Part shown: positions 8,693 through 17,451 of the stretch, piece after piece | Layout of the letters: each line of letters starts with the position of its first letter | How positions within the stretch are numbered: position 1 is the first letter of the stretch | Assembly (NCBI GenBank): GCA_015061185.1 | Contig: SUWZ01000013.1 | Span: 1 to 64,000, forward strand | Source of the DNA: Bacteroidales bacterium | GTDB taxonomy: Bacteria > Bacteroidota > Bacteroidia > Bacteroidales > Paludibacteraceae | Direction: 5' to 3' | Length of the DNA: 64,000 bases | Translations under genes and position numbers: made by a program | The notes under the pieces: model-generated | What the model was told of the DNA's origin: nothing | Database searches by the model: none | What the model saw: only the letters and a program-made list of their open reading frames with translations

Positions 8693-11618
8693 TAAAAAAC
8701 ATTAAATATCAGAAATTATGGGCTTATATCTGAATCCGAATGCGGATGCGTAGGATTAAAGAATTTTATTAAATTTGTACTTGCAAGCAGATTTTTGCAG
8801 TTCAATAAAAATATGAGAACTTTTTTTAAGAATATAGTAGTAACAGTGGTTTTGGTGCTTTCCTTGTTTTCTTTTGAGACCAAGGGGCAGATTGGTAGCG
8901 TCTATCCTGTTGATTTGAATGTGATGTTGACACCTCCCTACGGGACTTGCCTGACGGATCTTTCCAACTCCAATCGTTTTGTTATTCAGGCTCTGCTTCG
9001 CGATATGAATCACGGGAATAATTATGAGATGCTAATCCAAATGCGTGTGAAGTCTCTTTCCTCCATGAATACGGTCTTTCTCTCTTATTCCAATAAGTTC
9101 TCGATTGGTATGGGAAAACCTGCTGTTGTTTTGGGAGCTGGGAATACCCCGGTCAGTATCAGCAATTTTTTTGAGTCGGGCAATGTTTTGATAGGTCAAA
9201 ATATTCTTAATGATAATTGTCTTCCTGAGGGTGCATACCTATTTTGTTTTCAGGCTTTTGATGCGAAAGCTTATTATGCCAAGCAGCGTATTCCTATCAG
9301 CAAAGAGTTTACGGTAACTGCATTTTTGGAGAATGGGGCAACTCCTATCTTGATTTCTCCTGCCAATAACGACTCGCTCTCTTGCCAACTGCCGAATGTT
9401 ATTTTTCAGTGGCAACAGCCATATATAACTTCCGGTATTAATAGTTATACGCTTCAGGTTGCGGAGGCTAATTCTCCTTTTGATGGACCTCAGATTATCG
9501 AGAATGGAGGTAATTTGTTGATAGAGAAAAGGGGGCTGATGATGCCTATTTGCGATATACCGGTGACGGAGGCAAACTTTAAAGAGAATCATACCTACTA
9601 CTGGCGAGTGGTGATGTGTGATAAGGAGGGAAAAGCTCGGGCATCTTATCCCAATAAAGGGGCAAGTCCGGTCTATAAGTTCGTCTATTGTGGAACACCG
9701 CAAGAGCCGGAGCCGGAAGATGCATGGGTGCCGCAGATTCCGATGGCCAAATCCATCAAAAAATCATTGGACAGACTCCGCATAGATACGGTTCTTTCGG
9801 AAGAATCTTCATGTTCTGCCTATTGGTTTCAAGATCCGGTGGATGTCCGGGAGAAATATGATGGCGTGGTAATCGAGGTGAAAAAGAAGAATCAGGATAC
9901 CTGGACACCATTTTTGACGGAGAGTAAAGTGGCAACGGATACGTTGGTTGCTCTTTCGTCATTGGCTTATAAAGAGACCTATATGGCGCGCGGACAATAT
10001 TTCTTATATGAGGATGGAGAGAAGGTCTATGCTCCTTATAGCGATACCATAGAGTTTAAAATTCCTCATCCGGCAGATACTCTCGAGTGCGGGAATGCAG
10101 CACCGGAATTAACTGATTGTACGAATGCAGGCGAGAGAGCTGAGTTGGAAATCGGCGATGAGTTTAATGCGAATGGAACAACTGTTTCTATCGATACAAT
10201 TACTTATCAATCTGTGAATGGCAGTTCTGTAATAATCTCAGGAGAGGGGCATTTGCCATTCCCGATATTGTCTAAATTCGGACTGAAAGTTAGTTTTGAT
10301 AATATCGAGATCAATTGTGCCGATGAACTGAAAAAGGGTCAGGTAATCTCTGTGTATGACGAGAAAACCGCAGCAATGATAGATCTGAACAATATCTTAG
10401 GGAAAGGGGCTGCCGGAAATGATTTAAAACAGGAGGATGCAAGCTTGAACGAGGTGGGTCCGGACGACGATTTGTCCGGATTTAAATCAGGTGATTTGAT
10501 TGTAGAGGACGGAAAGGTATCCCTTATTGTTGGCAATGGCAATGTTGTTCAGGTTGGTACGGTTATTGATTTGTCAAACTCCGATGCGTACAATGATAAT
10601 GGCGCCTTGAACGACGAAGATATTTACGTAAAATTTTCTAATCCCGATCATGAAAATATTGCGTTTGACGATGATCCTACAGGAATGATACGCAGAGCTG
10701 CAACGTTGTCCCGCAATTATGTTTCCTTTGGAGAAGAGTATATCATCCCTTGGGTGGCTACCAATCCGGGACGTATATTCCAATTGACGGCTATGCCAAG
10801 CAAGGATTTGAGTAAATCCGGTTTCACTGATGTGAAGTTTGTTTTGCCGGCATCCGGCACGCATGTGGTATTGGATGCGGTGGAAAATGGTGATGGAAGT
10901 TATAGCGTCTCCATTCCGGGAATGAAAGTGGATGTGCAGAATCAAGTTTATGCCATTGCTCGCAAAGGGGAGGGTTCTCCGTATGAGAATGTAGGAAAAC
11001 TGAATCTGTGTTGTTATTCTTACAAGAGTAAAAAGGTGGTTATAGTGCCTTTGTTGGAGGGACTTTCTGTAAATACGGATGAGGTGAAAAAGGATTTGGA
11101 TCGCGTCTATGCCAAGTTAGGATATACGTTTGAGGTGGAGTTGGATGATGATGCAGCACACCGCGAGGGTCTTTCAACCACAATAGGGTTAGAGACAGAT
11201 TTTCTGTCTGATTTTTCAGAGGAGATGAAGGAGTTTATTTTTAATTACGAGATCAACATTGGTGATGCCTACGATAAAGATGCAGCTTATCTCTTCCTGC
11301 TGGATAAACCGACAGGAAGATACAAAGATGCCGCCGGCATCATGCCACAGCGTCAACAATATGGATTTATCTTTATGCGAGAGGTAACTTCTGCCACCCC
11401 TTCCATCACCCACACCATGGCGCACGAGTTGGGTCATGGTCTCTTTGGTTTGGATCACATCTTTTCCGGTGCATACGGCATCAAAAAAGGAGCTACCTAC
11501 AACCTGATGGACTACACAGAGAAAACCCCTAACGATGCGCTATCCTACCACGAGTGGACCCAAATCAATCTACCTCTCCCAAACTGGAGCGCATTGAGCA
11601 GGGCAGAGGAGGATATGA
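8686..11618 (+). repeat. toxin N-terminal module, repeat copy B
   Basis: gap-free match to 3204-6136, offset 5482. Confidence 0.9.
8718..8753 (+). other. 11-codon leader ORF MGLYLNPNADA*, second copy
   Basis: ATG GGC TTA TAT CTG AAT CCG AAT GCG GAT GCG TAG. Confidence 0.7.
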
Positions 11619-13969
11619 ATAGAAAAGGAAAGGAACGTCAAGAAAAAGCATGGGAAACTGCATGGCAAATATATGAAGAGGAAAAGCTAAAAGGAAGAAA
11701 TATTGTCTATTATACACTTCGTAATACTCTTAAGACAGTTAATGAGAATGATGGTTTGGGAACACGTAAAGAAGATCTAAGTCTGAATTATATTTCTGGT
11801 CAAATTAAATTTCAAAATAACTTAGTTCAAAATATTTGGTTTGATAACCTTCTGAATAACAGGATGGTTGATAATAAAGTTGAGTTTACTCAATCATCAT
11901 CACTTTATACATTTGAAAGTGAATTAGAATTAGGTGACTTTATTTTATACGAAGCGGGTGATGGTTCTGTACAATTTTGTCGAATTCCATCTGCAAGTAT
12001 TGCTGGTATTGATAAAAAAGGTGAAGCATTGTCTAATCATGTTAAAGAAAATTGGCAAAATTGTGTGGCACCAACATCGACAGAGCAGGAAGATGAACAA
12101 CAAATTAAATCTACATTAAATGCTCTCGCTCAACAGTTCAGAAGCACACAATATGTAGAATATTCTGCAAACGGTATCGCCTACAGACTGAATAAAAATG
12201 GAGAGTTAGAGAAATCCACACTTAGCAATGAAGACATCAACAAAGGTCTGTTCAGTGGTGTGGATGAAATTTATCGTTTCGAGAAAAACGGAACAGGAAT
12301 CTTCCAGCTTTCTGCATACGGAATTAATCAGAGCCTGACAAATGTTCAAGGAAAAGCTGTTGATAAAGAGGCACTTGCAAAATATATAAAAGAGCTTGCA
12401 AATGAATTCTTTGTGGAAAATAAGGTCTCTTCTCCAGAGCAGAAACCGACACAAAGTCTTGACAGTAATGCATTCCCTGACGGAGACAAGGTGGAGATTG
12501 ACAAGAATGCATTCTTCACAAAAATCATTTCAGAAGCTGGCGGAATAGGCATAACGTTCCTGAAAACATCAGAGGTTGAACCACAGGTATATTATAAAGA
12601 CGCAAACAAACTGCCAGGAGATTCAAGAAAAAATTCGATTATACATGGCCCTGCTTTTTTTACTGGAGTGACAGAAGGTGTTGGTCAGGAATTGACGGAC
12701 ATCACGAGCATGTGCAGTATGATCTATGGTGTCATTGTGGATAAAGAGGAACGCCAGAAAACTATCGATGGATTCAAGACTCTTAAAGATCAGGTGGCAG
12801 ATGATCCTAAGACGCTTTTCCCTTTGCTTGGCGACGTTGTCCTTGCTTCTGTGACATCTTCCACTTCAGGTGACTTCAAGGAAATGATGGACGAAAATAC
12901 CGATGATGGACGAAGTGGACACTTGAAAACAAGGACGGTAGCTGGAACTACAATCACAGTGGTAGAAACTGCTGTAGGCGGAGGTGTCACTATGTTGCCG
13001 TCAATTTCAAAGAAGTTGGCACAGAAAATACGTCTGCAGAAGTGGCTGAAGAAGATCAATTTGCCAGATGGTGTTGACACAAAGGCGTTTACAAAGACCC
13101 TTGACAATCTGGAAGACGGAGGTGAAGCCTTCTTGAAGGATTTTGAGAACGCATCAAGTGAGGTCATACGTGAATTCGTTAAAGATCCGGATCTTGTGAT
13201 TCAGTGGAACTTTATTAAAGGACACCATCCTATTATTGCAAAGGATCCAGAATCGCTAAAAGCACTTAAATCAATTAGGGGAAATAAAATGGCAGAGAGT
13301 TTAGGTTTTGATGATGATTTCCTAAAGAAAATATCTGGAACTGAGGGTCTTGCATATAAAGATCTTATAAATTCTTGTGACAACTTTTCAAAAGCTGTTG
13401 TCAATAAGATATTTACAATAGATGAGGCTGGCTTCAAGAAAGTATTAGGAAATTTGATGGATGGCGTTGATGGTTCGACTAGTAGTAGAATAAAAATCAA
13501 AGAAATAGGTGCGGAATGGACATTCAGACATTTGGGAGAACATCCAGAAATGTACAGAGAGAAACATCTACAGTTTGAGTGTGTTGAACATGTTGGCGAA
13601 AATGGAGATAAGATTCGTTATGTGGACATGAAAACCGTTGAAAAAACAACAGATGCCACAGGCAAAACAACAGAAAAGACTATCTTCTACGAATTCAAGT
13701 CTGTTAAAAATATTCCTCCGGAGCATTTCTTTGATCAGTTTGGCAAAGATCTGTTAAATAATAATGTAGATGAACTTTCCCAGCTCAAGTGGATCTTCGA
13801 CGGAAAGAAGGTGACGCAGACGCAACTTACAGAGAAGATGAAGACGGCTATTAAGGAGTGGGATATACCTAATGAGGTATTAAAAAAGTGGAATATTGAT
13901 GTTAAAAAAGATCCTAATGCAATAACTGATTTTAAGACTGATTTGTTAAACATATTTAAAGCAGAATAA
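8795..13969 (+). CDS. polymorphic toxin-like protein 2: same secreted N-terminal region and HExxH domain, candidate PD-(D/E)XK nuclease C-terminus
   Basis: likely start ATG 8813; HELGHGLFGLDH at 11423-11458; C-terminus has IRYVDMKTVE...TIFYEFKSVKN (D...ExK) preceded by a small/hydrophobic pretoxin stretch GTTITVVETAVGGGVTML. Confidence 0.75.
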   Translation: MQFNKNMRTFFKNIVVTVVLVLSLFSFETKGQIGSVYPVDLNVMLTPPYGTCLTDLSNSNRFVIQALLRDMNHGNNYEMLIQMRVKSLSSMNTVFLSYSNKFSIGMGKPAVVLGAGNTPVSISNFFESGNVLIGQNILNDNCLPEGAYLFCFQAFDAKAYYAKQRIPISKEFTVTAFLENGATPILISPANNDSLSCQLPNVIFQWQQPYITSGINSYTLQVAEANSPFDGPQIIENGGNLLIEKRGLMMPICDIPVTEANFKENHTYYWRVVMCDKEGKARASYPNKGASPVYKFVYCGTPQEPEPEDAWVPQIPMAKSIKKSLDRLRIDTVLSEESSCSAYWFQDPVDVREKYDGVVIEVKKKNQDTWTPFLTESKVATDTLVALSSLAYKETYMARGQYFLYEDGEKVYAPYSDTIEFKIPHPADTLECGNAAPELTDCTNAGERAELEIGDEFNANGTTVSIDTITYQSVNGSSVIISGEGHLPFPILSKFGLKVSFDNIEINCADELKKGQVISVYDEKTAAMIDLNNILGKGAAGNDLKQEDASLNEVGPDDDLSGFKSGDLIVEDGKVSLIVGNGNVVQVGTVIDLSNSDAYNDNGALNDEDIYVKFSNPDHENIAFDDDPTGMIRRAATLSRNYVSFGEEYIIPWVATNPGRIFQLTAMPSKDLSKSGFTDVKFVLPASGTHVVLDAVENGDGSYSVSIPGMKVDVQNQVYAIARKGEGSPYENVGKLNLCCYSYKSKKVVIVPLLEGLSVNTDEVKKDLDRVYAKLGYTFEVELDDDAAHREGLSTTIGLETDFLSDFSEEMKEFIFNYEINIGDAYDKDAAYLFLLDKPTGRYKDAAGIMPQRQQYGFIFMREVTSATPSITHTMAHELGHGLFGLDHIFSGAYGIKKGATYNLMDYTEKTPNDALSYHEWTQINLPLPNWSALSRAEEDMNRKGKERQEKAWETAWQIYEEEKLKGRNIVYYTLRNTLKTVNENDGLGTRKEDLSLNYISGQIKFQNNLVQNIWFDNLLNNRMVDNKVEFTQSSSLYTFESELELGDFILYEAGDGSVQFCRIPSASIAGIDKKGEALSNHVKENWQNCVAPTSTEQEDEQQIKSTLNALAQQFRSTQYVEYSANGIAYRLNKNGELEKSTLSNEDINKGLFSGVDEIYRFEKNGTGIFQLSAYGINQSLTNVQGKAVDKEALAKYIKELANEFFVENKVSSPEQKPTQSLDSNAFPDGDKVEIDKNAFFTKIISEAGGIGITFLKTSEVEPQVYYKDANKLPGDSRKNSIIHGPAFFTGVTEGVGQELTDITSMCSMIYGVIVDKEERQKTIDGFKTLKDQVADDPKTLFPLLGDVVLASVTSSTSGDFKEMMDENTDDGRSGHLKTRTVAGTTITVVETAVGGGVTMLPSISKKLAQKIRLQKWLKKINLPDGVDTKAFTKTLDNLEDGGEAFLKDFENASSEVIREFVKDPDLVIQWNFIKGHHPIIAKDPESLKALKSIRGNKMAESLGFDDDFLKKISGTEGLAYKDLINSCDNFSKAVVNKIFTIDEAGFKKVLGNLMDGVDGSTSSRIKIKEIGAEWTFRHLGEHPEMYREKHLQFECVEHVGENGDKIRYVDMKTVEKTTDATGKTTEKTIFYEFKSVKNIPPEHFFDQFGKDLLNNNVDELSQLKWIFDGKKVTQTQLTEKMKTAIKEWDIPNEVLKKWNIDVKKDPNAITDFKTDLLNIFKAE

Positions 13970-13971
13970 AT

Positions 13972-14970
13972 ATGAAATTAATAAAAAAATATAACGATGT
14001 GAATTTCTTAGGATTGATAGATAATCAAATGGTATTGCGGTATAAAGACCACGTAGAACTTGGAGAAGAATTTATACATGCAGAGAAGGATGATGACTTT
14101 ATAATATGGAATAACAGCAGTTATCTATCACTGACTAGAAATAAAAAAGAATATGTATATATAGATAACAAGTTTCGGCCTTGGCCACATGGGAGATACG
14201 GAGATGCTAGTCCTGAAAATTTAAGGGATTCTGCAATATTGGAAAATGGAAGATACAAATTGTCTTTTTTTTTAGAGGGAACTGAACACTTGTTTGATAT
14301 AGAATCAAACATACATTATTGTTATGATAGTATTTGTAAAAATAAAAGCAAAGATGTTATAATGTTATCGGTTGGATCCCTTAAGAATCCACTTCTCTTC
14401 TATTCCAAGACAGGTGAGTTCCTATGGCAATACACCGAGGAGGATGCGAATTTAAAAATCAACTGTAAGTGTATTCCGGTGGTGGATGATGTGGTGGTGA
14501 TAATAAGTCAGGATTGCGGAGTGATGGGAAAAGTACAGGGATTCAATATTCGTACAGGAGAAAAACTGTGGGAATTAGACAGACGAGACCGAATTTGTTC
14601 AAATACTTTTTTCGTAGGTGAAGATAAAATGCTATATGGATGTATTGTTCTTTATTTTGGTGGTATTGCGGAACTTAACTTGTGTGAGATAAACCCATTT
14701 ACAGGGAAACTGGAAAGAACGGTAGTCCAGAAAGATAATGATTTGGATGTTTGCTCATGGAATGTGACTATGCATGGCCGCAGACTTTACTACGCAGACA
14801 ATCGTGAAGGGAAAGAGATTGGCGTGATAGATGTTGACAGGAAAGAGATTGTGGAACGTCAGCCACTGGAAATCAAAAAGAACGTCACCATTGGCGCTCC
14901 TGTTGTCACAGATGACAGAATGTATGTCTATATTCGTGAGTTGAATGAATTGAGGGTGTATGAGTTGTAG
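13972..14970 (+). CDS. candidate immunity protein of toxin 2, cytoplasmic, PQQ/beta-propeller-like
   Basis: starts 2 bp after toxin 2 stop; no signal peptide; repeat-like GEFLWQYTEED and GFNIRTGEKLWELD. Confidence 0.6.
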   Translation: MKLIKKYNDVNFLGLIDNQMVLRYKDHVELGEEFIHAEKDDDFIIWNNSSYLSLTRNKKEYVYIDNKFRPWPHGRYGDASPENLRDSAILENGRYKLSFFLEGTEHLFDIESNIHYCYDSICKNKSKDVIMLSVGSLKNPLLFYSKTGEFLWQYTEEDANLKINCKCIPVVDDVVVIISQDCGVMGKVQGFNIRTGEKLWELDRRDRICSNTFFVGEDKMLYGCIVLYFGGIAELNLCEINPFTGKLERTVVQKDNDLDVCSWNVTMHGRRLYYADNREGKEIGVIDVDRKEIVERQPLEIKKNVTIGAPVVTDDRMYVYIRELNELRVYEL

Positions 14971-15026
14971 TGTATTGGAGAATTTTGAATCCGCTCGCTA
15001 ATGGGATATGTTTTATTTTTGATTAA

Positions 15027-15542
15027 AAATTTCAATATAATACAATAAGAAATAATACACATACAAACGTTTTTAAATACAAAAAGTTCCCTGTATCTCA
15101 AACAGGAAGTTCATGGGTGTTGGATAATGCTAAGAAATATCAAGGCACCCCAATACGTAATGCAGATGGCAAGCTGATTTCGGGCAGTGGCGATGCTAAC
15201 CTCAGCTTCGAGTATAATGGCACAAGTTTCGATAACGTGATTGATGGCAAACTGATTGACAATAAATTCGGACATGGAAGTAGCGTATTCAAAGAATCAG
15301 ACGATATGTTCTCTGAATTTATTGATGAGGCGAACGACCTTGACAATATCACAATCAAAAACCAAAAGCGTGTTGATGCCATACTGAAACAGGCTGAACG
15401 TCAAATATATGCAGTAGGAGGCAAAGTTGAAATCGAATGGCATGTGTCAACCGAATTGGGGGCAAAAGGCATTCAAAAATTGTTCGAAAATGCTGAACCT
15501 ACTCCGATTAATATAAAAGTAAAATGGATTAAACAACAATGA
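15027..15542 (+). pseudogene. orphan toxin-tip remnant, Tox-REase-5-like nuclease, lacking N-terminal module
   Basis: frame is open from 15027 with no ATG before the domain; SFDNVIDGKLIDNKFGHG...EIEWHVSTELGAKGIQKLF resembles Tox-REase-5. Confidence 0.55.
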
Positions 15543-16306
15543 GAAATGTTAATTTAAATATCATTTTTCCTTATTGTTCAAAAACAATAGGGGAAGCAAG
15601 CTTGGATATAGCGCACGTTTTGATGGTCGTTGCCAAGCATTGCAAGCGTCTAAAAGAATGGGAGTATATCTCTTATCTGAAAAAAGAAGAGAATCTTATA
15701 AATTTAGAAAAGTTCGACAACGAGACTGAGTTGGCACATTCTTTGGCAGAAAAATTCATAAAAGCGAATGGCAAAGATGTCCGGAAGTACAACAAAGATG
15801 TAAAGGTCGTAACCGAAGCCTCTTCTGATTGTGGAGGTTATAGATATTGGTATGTGTACAAAGAGAATAAAGATGTAGAATATGAGATAACCTGCAGTAT
15901 TGGACATCAATTCAGTGGTAATGGAATGAATATAGCAGTTCCGGAGACAGATGAAAACGTCTTTGAATGGGGAATGAAAGTGATGAATGATTTGATAGAT
16001 TATTTCAAGCCTAAATATGCCGGTATTTATCCATGGTATTTTAGAAAGCAACTCAAAGATCATCAGGAATTGTCTTTTCATCCCGGCTGGATACTCTATT
16101 TCCCCAACGATTTTGATTTGCCGGACATGTCTGAGTATGAAAAGGTGGAGGATTATAAAGGAATAGGTAAGATTTACACTCTCAAAGATGAAAAATTTGT
16201 GAGCGACAGTCGTGATCAAATGCTAAAATGGGTGGAAACATACAAAAAGTTTGAGGTGAAATACGCCCAGCCAGCCTCGAAAGAGGAAGAGACGGACGGG
16301 CGCTAA
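15539..16306 (+). CDS. candidate immunity protein for Tox-REase-5-like toxin (possibly Imm52-like)
   Basis: ATGA overlap with the preceding ORF; no signal peptide; Imm52 assignment rests on remembered pairing with Tox-REase-5. Confidence 0.5.
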   Translation: MRNVNLNIIFPYCSKTIGEASLDIAHVLMVVAKHCKRLKEWEYISYLKKEENLINLEKFDNETELAHSLAEKFIKANGKDVRKYNKDVKVVTEASSDCGGYRYWYVYKENKDVEYEITCSIGHQFSGNGMNIAVPETDENVFEWGMKVMNDLIDYFKPKYAGIYPWYFRKQLKDHQELSFHPGWILYFPNDFDLPDMSEYEKVEDYKGIGKIYTLKDEKFVSDSRDQMLKWVETYKKFEVKYAQPASKEEETDGR

Positions 16307-16326
16307 GTAAAAGGGTACTGATTTAA

Positions 16327-16695
16327 ATTCAGTGCAGTCCACGAATCAGGACATTTAATTACACCTACTTTGAAGTGGCGCAGTCAAATGAAGACAAATA
16401 TAAAGATGGAGAAAAAAAAGGAACATCTGCTGTTTATAATCGCTTCTACAAAACTTCGGAAGGTTACTTGCAAGCTAAAAATAAAACGCAAAATAAAGAT
16501 GCATTACGTTTAGGTATTGTTACTACAATAGAAATCAATGTAACAAATTGTTGTTGTTCAAGAAATTATTTTGAATACGGAAAGACAAGAAATTGTGATT
16601 GTGAAGAAAAAGAATTTCACAATAGAAGGAATAGTAAGGATACGGGTATATATGAACAAAATAGAGCAAAAGGTAATTTATTAAAATTTAGATAA
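16327..16695 (+). pseudogene. second orphan, start-less ORF, possible toxin-tip remnant
   Basis: open frame 16327-16695 with no ATG near its start; cysteine-rich CCCSRNYFEYGKTRNCDCEE; followed by a secreted small protein. Confidence 0.35.
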
Positions 16696-16696
16696 C

Positions 16697-17395
16697 ATGA
16701 GACACAAAAATTTTCTATTAGGACTGTTGTTGGTCTTAGTAAGTACAAATTGTACAAAAGCACAGCAAGGGGAGTTTGTTCCAGAGACAGAGGTGTTTAA
16801 AACATTTTTGGCTAAATTTCCTGTAGAATATACGCCAATATATTATGCAATAGATGTTCCTATAGATATTTTGGGAACTAACAAGATGACCTATTTAGGA
16901 GGTAATGTGTTTGAACGTTCTTTGGATTCTGTAGAAATTAATCAATTCGTAAAAGGGAAATTACCGATTGATATGAATTCGGTTTGTTATCTAGGCTGTT
17001 TGGCTGCGGCACGAGTTAAAACAAAATTATTGCAAAACGATAAATTTGTTATGTTGGAAATAGTCAAGGATAATGAGACAGGTTGTGGCGAAGAAGATTT
17101 TCTTGTTGTTTACAACAGAAAAGGGGAGGTCGTTGATTATCTTGTAGTTTTTGGTGAATATACAGATACCGAAATACCATCGTTAAGAACGGATACATCA
17201 GAAACTATGTTTGGCTATAGATCAATAATAGAAAATGATTATATTACAATATTGAGAACAGAAGGTTATTTTAAAATAGTAAAAGGAGAGAATGTTTATT
17301 GTAAAACCGTATATACAATAAGAAAATATGTTATTTCAGAAGAAGGGAAATTTGTAATGATAAGTGAGGAGGTTAAGGAGAGGAAAGAGAATTAA
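16697..17395 (+). CDS. small secreted protein, candidate immunity protein
   Basis: 232 aa, N-terminal MRHKNFLLGLLLVLVSTNCTKAQ signal peptide. Confidence 0.5.
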   Translation: MRHKNFLLGLLLVLVSTNCTKAQQGEFVPETEVFKTFLAKFPVEYTPIYYAIDVPIDILGTNKMTYLGGNVFERSLDSVEINQFVKGKLPIDMNSVCYLGCLAAARVKTKLLQNDKFVMLEIVKDNETGCGEEDFLVVYNRKGEVVDYLVVFGEYTDTEIPSLRTDTSETMFGYRSIIENDYITILRTEGYFKIVKGENVYCKTVYTIRKYVISEEGKFVMISEEVKERKEN

Positions 17396-17451
17396 AGGAG
17401 CATAAATTGTAAAGTTATAATCTTATCAAATTTTAGCTTGGGTTAGAAATT

